Shown here: one piece after another, positions 11,366-24,100 of the stretch
How positions within the stretch are numbered: the stretch's first letter is position 1
How the letters are laid out: each line of letters begins with the position of its first letter
From: Piscicola geometra
Lineage: Eukaryota > Annelida > Clitellata > Hirudinida > Piscicolidae
Assembly: GCA_943735955.1 (NCBI GenBank)
Contig: OX030957.1
Span: 4,217,801 to 4,281,800, forward strand
Reading direction: 5' to 3'
DNA length: 64,000 bases
Made by a program: the position numbers and the translations under genes
The notes under the pieces: generated by a model
Seen by the model: the letters and a program-made list of their open reading frames with translations, nothing else
What the model was told of the DNA's origin: nothing
Database searches by the model: none

Positions 11366-14300
11366 TCACGAGGGCTGCTTGTCGAGAAGGGCGGACTCGG
11401 AGAAGGCTTGCAGATTGCCTGACTGCGAGAGGCCGTGCTCGATGTGGTTGATGTGTACTTGGATGCTGTTCTGGAAGATTCTGTCGTCATGGTGGTGGTG
11501 GTGGTGGGAATAGTGGGTGTGGTTGTTTTGGTGGTGGCAGTGGTAGTGGTAATAGTGGTGGTGGTGGTAATAGTGGTGGTGGTGATAATAGTGGCAGTGG
11601 TGGTGGTGGTAATAGTGGTGGTGGAGGTAATAGTGATGGTGATGAATTGATCGATTAGATGGCTACGTATTGAGAAATCTCTTCATAAAGCCATACACAC
11701 ACACATACACACACGCACAAACACACACAAATATATATACATACACACACACATACACACACGCACACGCACAATCACATACACACGCGCGCACGCTTTA
11801 AAAGTGCAAACTGAATAACACAGGCATACAGAGAGTAACACATACACATAAATAAAAACTTTCACACATAGAAACACACAAACCAACACATGAAGTAACA
11901 CAAAAGCAAACAGAAAAACACACAAACAGGAAAACACATAAACAAACAGAAAAACACACAAACAAACAAGCAAACATACGGCACGTTGGAGGGGTCGAGT
12001 TGATCTTTGATGGCTTCGAGAGACTCCTGCAGCGACTTGAACTCAAACGAATGCAGCTCACTGTCGGCGAAAGTCTGCATGGCGGTAGGGTAGGGAAGGG
12101 AAGGAAAGGGAGGGTAGGGTAGGGAAGGGGAGGGAAGGGAAGGGAAGGGAAGGGAAGGGAAGGGAAGGGAAGGGAAGGGAAGGGAAGGGTAGGGTAGGGA
12201 AGGGTAGGGAAGAGTAGGTGAGGGTAAGGTAGGGAAGAGTAGGTGAGGGTAGGGAAGGGTAGGGAGGGGTAGGTGAGGTGCGAGTGGAATGAACGCTAAC
12301 GAAGACGATCTTGAAGGCTTCGATGTAAAGAGAAGTGAAGAGTTTAGGCGACATTGTAACGTACCCTGATCTGGAGCATGAGTGAGAGGAGGCTGGTGAT
12401 CAGGTGGAGGTTCTTGGTGTTCTTTAGTCGTTCACCTCCTTCCTGCGAAACAATTTAATCGTTTTTTTATCCAACTCACTGATAATCAGTCCCATCACCT
12501 AACCACACCCATCACCTAGCCACACCCATCACCTAGCCACACCCATCACCTAGCCACACCCATCACCTAGCCATCACTATCCAACCACAACCTTCCCAAC
12601 CACACTAACCACCAGTATTATCCAACCAGCCCATTCTCACCAACCATCATCCATCTAACCACACCCACCACCCAACCACACCATCCATCTAACCACACCC
12701 ACCACCCAACCACACCATCCGAACCCATCCCCAACCATCATCCAACCAGAGCCCTCATTCATCTAACCACACCCATCCCCACCAACCATCAACCAACCCC
12801 ACAGTCTCCAAACTACCAAACCCATCCCCGCAAACTATCCATCCCAACAACCAAACCATCAACCATCACCAAATACCCATCCAACCCACCAAAAACCACC
12901 CCAACCCACCAAAAACCACCCCAACCCACCAAAAACCATCCCAACCCACCAACAACCACCCAAACACACCAACAACCATCCCAACCCACCAACAACCATC
13001 CCATCCCACCAACAACCATCCCATCCCACCACCTGGGTGACGTTGGTCTTCTGAACGATGGCATGAGCCTCATTCAGACACTTCTTCTTGATCTCCTCCG
13101 TCTGCATTATCGCCGTGATGCCCTGGTCCGGGTTCACCTGTTGCATCGAGAGATGCATGGAGAGATGCATGCGTGAATGGAAAGATGCATGCGGGAATGG
13201 AAAGATGCATGCGTGAATGGATGGTGGGTGAATGGAGAGATGAATGGAGAGATGCATGCGTGAATGGAGAGATGCATGCGTGAATGGAAAGATGCATGCG
13301 TGAATGGATGGTGGGTGAATGGAGAGATGCATGCGTGAATGGATGGTGGGTGAATGGAAAGATGCATGCGTGAATGGATGGTGGGTGAATGGAAAGATGC
13401 ATGCGTGAATGGAAAGATGCATGCGTGAATGGATGGTGGGTGAATGGAAAGATGCATGCGTGAATGGAAAGATGCATGCGTGAATGGATGGTGGGTGAAT
13501 GGAGAGATGCATGCGTGAATGGAAAGATGCATGCGTGAATGGATGGTGGGTGAATGGAAAGATGCATGCGTGAATGGATGGTGGGTGAATGGAGAGATGC
13601 ATGCGTGAATGGAAAGATGCATGCGTGAATGGATGGTGGGTGAATGGAAAGATGCATGCGTGAATGGATGGTGGGTGAACGGAAAGATGCATTCGTGAAT
13701 GGAAAGATGCATTCGTGAATGGATGGTGGGTGAATGGAGAGATGCATGCGTGAATGGATGGTGGGTGAATGGAAAGATGCATGCGTGAATGGATGGTGGG
13801 TGAATGGAAAGATGCATGCGTGAATGGAGAGATGCATGCGTGAATGGAAAGATGCATGCGTGAATGGAAAGATGCATGCGTGAATGGAGAGATGCATGCG
13901 TGAATGGAAAGATGCATGCGTGAATGGAAAGATGCATGCGTGAATGGATGGTGGGTGAATGGAAAGATGCATGCGTGAATGGAAAGATGCATGCGTGAAT
14001 GGAGAGATGCATGCGTGAATGGAAAGATGCATGCGTGAATGGAAAGATGCATGCGTGAATGGAAAGATGCATGCGTGAATGGATGGTGGCGTGAATGGAT
14101 GGTGGGATGAATTGACCAAAGACTCACTGAGAACTTTGGCTTCTGCTTTGGTTCTCAGTCGAATTGACTATGGCAATATCATTCTTACTGGGTTGCCAAT
14201 GACGCAGCTGCAGAAAATTCAGTCTACAATCAGCACCACAGCTAGGCTCATAACAGGTGCTAGTAAGTATGATCACATCAGCCCTGTTCTCAAGGAGCTT

Positions 14301-16037
14301 CACTGGCTTCGTGTTGAAAATAGAATTGAATACAAAAACATCTTGTTAATGCACAAGTGTCTGTCTAATGAGTGCCCAGATTATTTGTCGAGTAGCATTG
14401 TCATGAGAGCAAGTCTTCCCCAGAGGGAAAGACTCAGGTCTGCTAGGTCAAGAGATGTAGTTCCACAGAGCTACAAACTCAAGTATGCAGGTGCAAGAAG
14501 CTTTTTTGTTGCAGCGCCGACTCTTCGGAATAGTCTTCCCAATAGACTCAAATCCCCGAGCTCAACCGCGACATTCAGCCGTTCCCTGAAAACGTACTTG
14601 TTTGGTAGATCACAATAAGCCACAAACTTACTGCTCATTTCTAACATTCATCAATTTCTTGCTTTCTAATTTTATCTTCATTTTATTGATTTATTTTTTA
14701 TTTATTAATGGTTAATAATAATTTTAAAATAATAATTATTATTATTAATATCATTATTTACTTTTCCATAACTAAGTGGTCTTGAAGCCCGTTTGGATTT
14801 ACGCCACTATAATCTTACTCGTCGTTGTATTGTATTGTATTGTATTGAATGGATGGTGGGATGAATGGAGTGAAGAATGGAGAGATGTATAAGTGAATGG
14901 ATAGTGGGATGAATGGAGTGAAGAATGGAGAGATTTATGCGTGAATGGATGGTGGAGTGAATGGAGCATGAATGACTAGATGAATGGAGCATGCACACAT
15001 GAATGGTGGAATGAAAAAGGCATGAATGCATGAATGGAGAGATGAATGGAACATGCATTCATACATTAGCTCATTAACGAATGAAACACCATCAATAAAT
15101 CTCAAGCCACCAAACCTCCCACCTCGTTCCAGGACTCGAGGACGCCCTTGAAATTCTCGCTGATCTTCTTGTTCAGCTGCTCAAAGTCGAGCAGATGGAG
15201 GGCGTACTTTTGCTGGAAGGGCACCGGATAGTCGCTGTCCTGCGAGCGCTGAAGATGCGAAAGAGAGATGTGCACGTCGAAATTCATTTTTGGAGTTTCA
15301 CTTTTAATCATTTTTGTGAATTTAATAGGAATACCATTTTTTCTTTTTGCTTATCAAGATGAATCATGCGCATAAACTCTTCAGGGAACGCACCATTCTT
15401 TCCGCCTCGGTGTTGAGTTCCTTCAACTCTGCCAGCAACTTCTTCTTTATGCCCAGCAGCTTGGTCACCTTGGTCTTTGTGGTTGTGGTTGTTGTTGTTG
15501 TTGACGTTATTGTTGATGTTGTTGTTGATGTAACACTTCCATCAGTGACGATTCATCACTATAAGAAAAACAACCTCCAACAAAGAATAACCCTTCAATA
15601 ACAACAACAACAAATAACAACTCTTCAAAAACAATAACAACAAATAACAACTCTTCAAAAACAATAACATCCATTCAACAACAACAATAAAAACCCCTCA
15701 ATAATATCATCACAAACCCTCCAACAACAACAACAACAAACTCCTCAAAACAACCTCAACACCAGCAAACACCCTCCCCCTCCAACACCACCCACTAACT
15801 ATGTAAGTGAGAAACTTGACGGGAAAGCCGCCAAGGGTGTGTTGTTGTTGGTGGTGGTGGTGGTGGACGGCCGATGAGTGCGTGGGCGAGCTGCCCAGCA
15901 GTGGGTCGTTCTCCTGCATTAGGTGGCGCGTATGCTAAGAACATTTAAACCCCAACCTCTTTATTATTATTATTATTATTATGCCTGGAACAATTCAGTA
16001 GGTGTGATAACATGAACTATACAATGTTTGTTAATGT

Positions 16038-16121
<84 letters not shown>

Positions 16122-19100
16122 ATGCATATGTGCATATGTGTTTTTAAATATGTGTGCATGCGTGCACATACCAGGCCGGGGGACGAGAGTTTGCGAAGGG
16201 GGCTGATGAGGGCTTGTCTGAGGGCGGGTCTCTTGACGAAGGTCGAAAGGGGAAACGTCTCGTATGAGTTGACGCTCTGAAAGGATGCGAGAAGGCATTC
16301 TAGTTTTTTTTAAAGATCCGAATGCATAGTTGTTTTGGTGGGTCAACTGTCGTTGAATTGTCACACAAAAAACTGCAACATGGCATAAATGAGCACACAA
16401 ACGACGATTTGAACAAGAAGGAACAACAGCCGCAGTAACAGCCGCAACAAAATAATGAAAGAACAATCAACAATCAACAATCAACCAACCAGGACGTCGA
16501 TATCTTGGACGGTGTGGGTGCCGAGGCCTGGTCGGTCGAAGGTGATTCGGTAGGCGTTGTTGCACGTGTCGACGGCATCGATGACGCCCATGTACAAGCC
16601 GTTCTGAGGCCGTCGTAGGCGCGCTGGTGGGAGTGGTTTTTGTGTGGGTTGGTAATGTGATGGAGTGTGGCAGGTGTGGGGTGAGAGGTGGTGTGATGTA
16701 AGAGAGATCGTGCAGAGGTTTGGGTTTTAACACGCACACACATATAAAAAAGCACAAAACCCCCTTTCCCTTCCCCCCCCCCGCCACACTCACAAACAAA
16801 CCCCCACTTCACCCAAACACAATCCCCCTCAATCCAAACACACAGACACAATCTCCCTACCCAAATAAATATAAACAATACCCCTCACAGACACACACAC
16901 ACACACACAACCCCCTCACCCACACACACAAAAACACACAAACCCCCCCCCCCACGCAAACATACACACAAAACCCCCCCTTTCTCCACAAACACACGCA
17001 CACATAAACACCCCCAATCACACACCCCATCCCCCTCTCAACAACCCACACACACACACACACACAAAAACACACAAACCCCTCCCGCTCACCGGTAACT
17101 TTGGTGCCGATGACGAGGGCCATGGGGATGTGTTCGGGCAGGTCGTGCAGGTGGTCGGAGCAGTCGAGCGTGCGTGTCTGCTGCAGTAGGCGGATGCGCT
17201 GTCGCTTCTGACTCAGCGACTGCCGCTCTTCGTTGAAGAAGGCGGCTGAACAGCTGTGGTTGTGGTGATGGTTGGTTGGTTGGCGATGGTGTGGTGTGGT
17301 GTTGGTTGGTTGGTTGGCGATGGTGTGGTGTTGGTGGTAAGATTGTTAGTGTAATTATTGGTTTTGTTTTTGTAGTAGATGTTGTGGCTGTTGTCATTAT
17401 TATATGATATTATTATTAAACATAAATATTATTATTATTAATAAATAAGATTAAAGTGACGAATGCAAAAGGACATAGCAACAACAACAACAACAACAAG
17501 CACAAAAGCAACAACCGTCGCGGCTTGCCCATCAGTCTTCTGATGATCCTCCACTGCTGTCGCGTGAGGACGGTGGTGCGTAGTTGCGGGAACGACTCTC
17601 GCAAGCACATGCAGAAATCATTCTCGCCTTCGAACAGCGCCCTGGTTTGAGAATTGATCATCATCATCATCGTCAACGTCATCATCGTCATCGTCAACGT
17701 CATCATCACCATCATCATGTCATCATCATCATCATCACTTATGTCGTCGTCATCAGCATCATTGGTATATTAAAAGTTGAGCAACTAATAAAGAAAGTGA
17801 AACCATCAAAAGAACGAAGAAACATATAAAAATATTCATTATGATGATAATAGTAACCATTTTCACCCTCTCATTAATCTATTAAATGCAATGATAATGA
17901 TAAAACCATTTTCGCTCTCAATTAATATATTCAATGATAATGATAATAATAATGATGATGAATAGCGAACTTGTCGATGTTGGAGTAGAACCACTCGTAG
18001 CAGACCCACAAGTGCGCCTTGGGCAGTTTGAGGAGGTTGCGCAGACGAGTGCCCAGTTCCTTCAGCAGACGCCTGTCTTTGCTGGCGGATTTTGGCTGTG
18101 GTGGGTGTGTGGGATAGTGGCATTGTTGATGAATTTCACTGCAATCATTCATATATTTTAAAGATTTATTCAATTGAGATGACTTATTTAATTAATTGAG
18201 AGAACCAAATCAAGAAAGCAATTAATTGAAAGAACTTATTATAAAATTAAGCACTTAATTGAAGAAAATTAATGAAGTAATTAACTAATTAATTGAGAAA
18301 ATTTTATTCATTATTTATGAATTAAATCAGAGACTAACTGTGGCAGGATCAAGTTTTGGAATCTTCCTGGCCTTTGGAGTAGCAGGCATTTCGACCAAGT
18401 CACTCCCGAAAATGCGAGGGTTAGGCTTTCGAATCCTCTGCAACTAGAACATTTAAAATTACATTGTTTAATAAAACTTGAATTAAGATTATATTCCCAT
18501 TATTTAATTAATTTTTTAAAATGAATATTAATGACATTTAATTTATGATTATTAACTAGTTTTCTTTAAGACCTCTAAATATTTTTAACTCACCCCTGCT
18601 CTCCTTGGAGGACTGGCAACAAAATACCGACCTGGAACAGTTTATTCATTAATAATTTGAGTATTTATTTATTGTTTAAGGTGTTTAACCAGTGAGGGTA
18701 TTTCGACCAATAATTTATTTATTGTTTCTGTTCAGAGATTCAAAATCCCAAATAAAATATTTTAAATTACTGAATAAATAGATTTTATAACTTTATTAGT
18801 ACTCTCATAATTAATTTGAAATACTGAAGGATGTGAGAAAACATTATAAAAACTTCTAAGAAATTATTTTTTAGACAATACTTTAAAAAAATAATTTTAT
18901 GTTTGAATATGACTAGAATCTTAAATAAATAGAAAAACTCTGGAAATCAAGCAAGTGAATGGGCAAGTGAAAAAGTTGCGAAAAATTTATTTAAATGACA
19001 AACTTTCTCTCATCGATAACAATGCCTCAGCAGATGAGCCTGTTTAATATAATAAATAAAATATTTCATAATTTAACCCTTCATGTTTGGTCTTTTAAAT

Positions 19101-19160
19101 ATCGCGATTTGAATTTTAAATTTGAATCTTACTTTCCAGCAAACTTGCATCTTCCGCCAT
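11366..19160 (-). CDS. LIN9: LIN9, MuvB/DREAM complex subunit
   Basis: Core MuvB subunit that works with E2F/RB-family or MYB to control cell-cycle genes in the nucleus. Fifteen exons, high to low: 19133-19160 (MAEDASLLE), 18594-18631, 18339-18437, 17971-18095 (RLRNLLKLPKAHLWVCYEWF), 17516-17641 (LFEGENDFCMCL; IIRRLMGKPRR), 17093-17253 (LSQKRQRIRLLQQ; LVIGTKVT), 16490-16623 (DAVDTCNNAYRITFDR, GLGTHTV), 16172-16276, 15800-15913 (NDPLLGSSP, LGGFPVKFL), 15394-15468, 15123-15239 (LDFEQLNKKI), 13033-13137 (NPDQG), 12365-12442, 11980-12074 (LHSFEFKSLQESL) and 11366-11480 (HIEHGLSQSGNLQAF). All phases join to 504 residues, slightly shorter than vertebrate LIN9. The DIRP domain spans the fourth and fifth exons. 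The 15800-15913 exon has a short His5/Gln3 run. Exon 1 is short and rests on phase and its ATGGCGG context. Confidence 0.95.
11481..11650. repeat. GGTGGTAATAGT-type array next to the LIN9 last-exon acceptor
   Basis: Trinucleotide-like GGT/AGT/AAT array. On the LIN9 strand it is ACC-rich and ends in accatgacgacag, the acceptor of the last exon (11480). Confidence 0.9.
11692..11975. repeat. Degenerate CA-rich array in LIN9 intron, donor side
   Basis: Imperfect CACACA, AACACA and ACATACAC stretches. On the LIN9 strand it is GT/TG-rich and follows the donor gtatgtttg at 11979. Confidence 0.85.
12084..12290. repeat. AGGGA pentamer array next to a LIN9 3' splice site
   Basis: (GGGAA)n with GGGTA variants. 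On the LIN9 strand it is CCCTTCCCTACC, an uninterrupted pyrimidine-rich tract ending 9 bp from the atgcag acceptor of the exon at 12074. Confidence 0.95.
12490..13030. repeat. Degenerate ACCATCCCAACC array beginning at a LIN9 5' splice site
   Basis: The + strand shows CCATCACCTAGCCACACC units on the left and CCAACAACCATCCCAACCCA units on the right. On the LIN9 strand it starts at the donor gtggtgggatgg of the exon ending at 13033 and is GGTTGGGATGG-rich. Confidence 0.93.
13141..14105. repeat. Mosaic 20-bp/15-bp minisatellite in LIN9 intron
   Basis: Two unit types alternate irregularly: gaatggaaagatgcatgcgt (20 bp, with an AAAG/GAGAG variant) and gaatggatggtgggt (15 bp). About 50 units in all. 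On the LIN9 strand it is pyrimidine-rich and ends at the acceptor of the exon at 13137. It is split from a related stretch at 14845-15060 by a LINE insertion. Confidence 0.97.
14105..14845 (+). mobile_element. 5'-truncated non-LTR retrotransposon (LINE) 3' end
   Basis: The ORF at 14112-14618 encodes the C-terminal part of a reverse-transcriptase polyprotein: SRIDYGNIILTGLP, LQKIQSTISTTARLI, SPVLKELHWLRVENRIEYK, GARSFFVAAPTLRNSLPNRL, then TFSRSLKTYLF. It is followed by an AT-rich 3' UTR, the tail aagtggtcttgaagcccg...acgccactataatc, and TGTAT repeats. It lies antisense in a LIN9 intron, inserted within the GAATGG minisatellite, which resumes on the right. The catalytic FADD-type RT core is absent, so the copy is dead. 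Confidence 0.9.
14845..15060. repeat. GAATGGATGG-type repeat, right part of the split minisatellite
   Basis: gaatggatggtgggatgaatggag-like units, diverged, continuing the array that is interrupted by the LINE fragment. Confidence 0.85.
16038..16130. repeat. GT microsatellite in LIN9 intron
   Basis: About 40 GT dinucleotides, with a short tatgcatatgtgcatatgtg stretch between them and the LIN9 donor at 16171. Confidence 0.97.
16735..17092. repeat. CA/CCCCC-rich array beginning at a LIN9 5' splice site
   Basis: Mixture of (CA)n and poly-C tracts. On the LIN9 strand it starts at the donor gtgagcgggaggggtttgtg (exon ending 17093) and is GT/G-rich. Confidence 0.9.
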
Positions 19161-19168
19161 TTTTAGAA
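19154..19168 (-). promoter_or_regulatory. TISU/YY1-like start-codon element of LIN9
   Basis: On the LIN9 strand the start codon lies in aaaatggcggaag. This matches the YY1-binding core and the TISU initiator (SAASATGGCGGC), which marks genes with very short 5' UTRs. It implies transcription may start only a few bases upstream. Confidence 0.4.
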
Positions 19169-19614
19169 ATGTATAAATAAAATTGTGTAGCGTAACCTTA
19201 GTTTTTGAATGAAAAAAAGTTAAACAAAATATTAATAGAAAAAAAATGTATTCTATAATATAATATTTCAAAAAATACAATGTATTACATACTCAAAGTT
19301 TCGTACGTGCAGTATTCTGGTTATCCTCTAACATGAGACTATAATGTCACAGCTTGCAGTTACTTAAATTCAGGCATAGTGAAAATATGTTTTGACAATA
19401 TCTCAAACAGCACATAGCCTTATACCATCTATAGAAACACACATACACACACATATATATGTATATTTATTTATTTATTCGTATATATATATATCAAGGT
19501 TTTGTGAGGATAAACTCACTTTAAAACTATTTCTCGGAAAAATTAGTATCAATGAATCCCATATATACACTTTAAGAAAACTATGACGAGAGAATAGTGA
19601 ACTTAATTGCTAAA
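19161..19614. promoter_or_regulatory. Divergent promoter interval between LIN9 and SLC7A
   Basis: 454 bp between divergent start codons, AT-rich, including a TATATA-rich stretch at 19445-19495. Individual promoter elements are not resolved apart from the TISU-like motif at the LIN9 start. Confidence 0.4.
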
Positions 19615-21149
19615 ATGAAGTTTTCGAAATGGATGGAGGCAATGTCGAGGAAAAAGACATTGGCCAGCGCAGTGTCGTTTGAAACAAAACTCAAGAAATG
19701 CCTTACCACCTTTGATCTAGTCTCCCTAGGTGGGTTGTCAGTGTGGAATGCATGGACTGTCGAATGGTGTCTTAAACTGTTGAATAATGTCCACAACTTT
19801 GAAGTTTGATGGTTTAGCTTGTAGTTAATGAATGTATTTTAAAAAGGTGTCATCGCTGAATAACTGTGCTTTAAAGATAAAAAACTAATAAATTCAACGA
19901 AATAAATTTAATCAAAATACCCTGCAATATGACCAATCGCCATAAACACACAATTCAACTTTCTTCATAAGCCATCAATTCAAACGCCCATGCAATCGCC
20001 GCACCAAATAAAGAACAAAATTAGCTTATTTCAACGCACCAACGCACAAACGCATGCGTGTATCACAGGAATCGGGTGCACTTTGAGCAGTGGTATCTAC
20101 GTCATCATCGGGGAAGTCATCAAGAACTACACTGGACCCGCTGTCTTCTTGAGCTTCCTGATTGCCGCTCTGGCGTCGGCACTTGCTGGTACCGTGGTGT
20201 TGGTGTAGAAGAGATAGGATGGAGCGATGGTTAGGTGCTGTTGTTGTGGTGTTGTTGGTTTTTGTGGAGTGATGTTGGTTTTGAAGTGTTTTTAGTGTTG
20301 GTGTGGTGAAGGTGGAAGTGTTGTGGTGAAGGTGTTGTTGTGGTGCTGGTTCTAAATGGTGTGAAACTTATGTAGAAATGTTGTGGAGGTAGTTTAGTGG
20401 TAGTAGTTCTGTAATGCATGTTGAATGCTCAGACTAAGGATCAATGAAATTTGTGGGCTAGATTAATAATTAAAACCAAGTATACAATTCAAAATTGTAA
20501 ATTAGAAGACTTTGGTTGCTCACATGGTTGTTTCATAACGCTTACGTAAGAGTCTACAACTTTAACGCGTAACCCTACGTAACTCCACAACACAGCTTTC
20601 AGCTATTCGGAGTTTGGTTCCAGGGTTCCCAGAGCCGGTTCGGCCTACATGTATTGCTATGTGGCGATGGGAGAAATATGGGGATATCTGGTAGGCTGGA
20701 ACTTGATACTGGAATACGTGATTGGTTGGTTGCTTGCTTGATTGTTTGCTTGATTTGTTGGTTGGTTGTTGGTTTATTTTAACCATTTAGTGCAAATTGA
20801 AATGATGTAAATTTAGTTTGCATCGAAATGATGTTGATTATAGTTTACATTGAAATACTCTATATTCAGTGTTGTCTTTCACAATTATTCCTCGAAAAAT
20901 TCTCTCCCCCTCGTCCCTTCAGGCTCGGCTAGTACAGCAAAGTCGGTCAGTTCTTACCTAGACTCTCTCACGAACCACACCATCAGCAACTACCTAACCA
21001 AGACCATTCCTTTCAACATTCCAACCCTGTCACCCTATCCCGACTTAATCTCGTTTGCCTTTATACTCCTCCTCACAAGTGAGTGACGCCACTACCGTCT
21101 CTATCGTCATCATCATTATCATAATCGTCATCATCATCATCATTATCGT

Positions 21150-21196
<47 letters not shown>

Positions 21197-24100
21197 CTTT
21201 CCTATTGTTCAGCTACTTTTTCTTTTAAAATCTCGAGCAGTGAGAAGTAATGAATTAAAATCAATGAATTCACAAATCTCAGTTAAGTATCAACTTCATA
21301 TAATCGACATTCTTTTACTGCATTGTACAAATGATTAATAGATGTATTGTACAATCTAATGTACCATACATTGTATTATAAAATGTAATATACATAAATA
21401 ATGTATAAAACATTGCATATTTAAAATAATTACAGTAATAAGGCCTTGAGTTGCATCGACAATAAATAAAAAGTAACAAAAACCATAATCAATTCTTTTT
21501 TACTATTTTTTAATTCAAAAATCGTTAAACGTTGTTTTAGACCCATCCTGCTAATGCAACTTAAATCGAGTTCGATACCGTAATGCATTGTATTTTTCGA
21601 TTTTGACGAATGTCGCCGTATATAACTGGGCGACATTTTTCAAATTTAAATCAATTTTTATGAATTTTGTTGAAAGCATGATCACACCCTCACGAAATTT
21701 CTAAACCACCACCCCACCACTCCACCACCGCTACCCCCACTAACACCACTTAAATACAATAAAATACAATACAATACAATACAATACAATACAATACAAT
21801 ACAATACAATACAATACAATACAATACAATACAATACAATACAATACAATACAATACAATACAATACAATACAATACAATACAATACAATACAATACAAT
21901 ACAATACAATACAATACAATACAATACAATACAATACAATACAATACAATACAATACAATACAATACAATACAATAAAATACAGTACAACACAATACAAT
22001 ACAATACAATACAATACAATACAACAATATTGTTAAAGTGGCGTAAACTTTATTTTCAAACCGCAACCACAACACACTCAGCACCACTACCACTAAAAAA
22101 AAAATAAACACCACTTCATCCACCACAACCACACTCACCACCACCACCACTACTTCACTACAACCCACTCACTCACCACCACCACCACTACTTCACTACA
22201 ACCCACTCACTCACCCCCCCCTCTCTCGATCCCTTCACCAAAATCAAATCCCCCCCCCCCCACGACCACACTCACCACTGCAGTGATCGTCTGCTTCGGA
22301 GTGAACGAGTCGGTGATGATGAACAACGTTTTCGTCCTCATCAACGCGTCCATCCTGCTGCTCGTCGTCGTCGCAGGAGCCACACAGGCAGACGTCGGGA
22401 ATTGGGAAATACCGCCAAGAAAGGTTGATTTGTTGTGGGTATTTGTTGTTGATGGTGTTGTTGGTGTTTGTTGTTGATGGTGTTGTTGGTGTTTGTTATT
22501 GATGGTGTTTTTGTTGTTTGTTGTTGATGGTGTTCTGGTTGTTTGTTGATGGTGTTGTTGAGGGTGTTGTTGATGGTGTTTTTGTTGTTTGTTGTTATGG
22601 TGTTGTTGTTGTTTGTTGTTATGGTGTTGTTGTTGTTTGTTGTTGATGGTGTTGTTCATGATGTTGTGGTTTTGTATGATGTTCTCGTTTTGCGAAATGT
22701 TGTTATTGTGTTTGTTGTTTGAGTTGATGATACAATGTTTAGTTACAATGTTGTTGAGGCAGTGGAGTTTTTATGCCTAGTTAATTCTTTATGATTGTTT
22801 TACAATATCTTCAGCTAATAATAAAAGTGATTGTTACATTCACGTACAATAAACACTAAAATAAATGTTTACAAATTTTGAAACCACGAAATTATATCCA
22901 AGTCTGTTGTATAACAATACGAATAAATTCATTGCCGATCGATTTTGACTTTGCTTATATAATATACAACATAAATTGTGCACCGAAGTGCTTCTTGATA
23001 CATATTTTTTTAACGATTTTAAAGCTGCAATTAGGCATTCAAGCTTCCTTGGAAGAATAAATACCGTTTTAAACAACGCTACCCACCCCCAAGCACTGTG
23101 CCTTTTATCCTCTTATCACATTCAATCATCAGTAGTCCTGACACACTTTGTATATCCCACTTCTACACTTTTCTCCAATGTTCTTAAACGAACCACCCAC
23201 ATGCACACAACCACATCCCATCAAACACAAATCAACCCCCCAAATAAACACATCCACCTATATCCCACCAAACATACACATCAACATCCCATCAAACACA
23301 AACCCACATTCCACCACCCAACCACATCCCACCAAACACACAAACACACACACATAATAACGAGTATAAATCACACTCATCGACAATTCTCTTTACCCCA
23401 AGGTTCCAGACCCTTCCTTGAACGGCGTGGGCGGCTTCTTTCCCTTCGGCTTCGCTGGAATCATCAAGGGAGCCTCCATCTGCTTCTACAGCTACATCGG
23501 CTTCGACGTCATCACCATCGCAGGTAAAATGTTACAATGGTAAGACTATAACATCGACTAGAAGTTTGACTAGCACTTTAACTATAACTTCCACTATAAA
23601 TTCCACTATAACTTCCGCTATAACCTCCACTCTTTCGGGTTCACGCCACGTTAAGAGTATTCATCGTTGTATGGTTTAATACTTTTTATAACTTGCGTTC
23701 TCCGTTAATAAATTACGTAGGGAGAATTAAATACGTCATATTTCGATCCAGCCTATGTTTAGTAGTACCCTGACCACCACTCTTGCAGGCGAGGAGTCCA
23801 AAGACGCGGCAAAGTCAGTCCCCATCGCAATTGGTGTTTCCCTCGTCTTTTGCACCGTCACATACTTGTGTACGTGGTGTGGCTTGGCTAACCATCTCTG
23901 CTTACACTTAGCACATGATTCCTCCCATTCAACTCTACCAACTGCCCCACATCGGATTAACCTTTCAAGACTACCCACATTTCCTCCCACTGACCTTCCA
24001 CTAACTACCCCACATTTAATTTCACTAACCTTTTCCCAAACCACCCCCCACATCTTCCACCCCCGCCGAACCAACCAGGCATCTCGTGCATCATCACCCT

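Noticed and set aside
12859..14127. A 422-residue minus-strand ORF of HASFHSRMHLSI repeats
   Set aside because: Read-through of the 20/15-bp minisatellite in a LIN9 intron. Only 13033-13137 inside it is a real exon, in phase with its neighbours.
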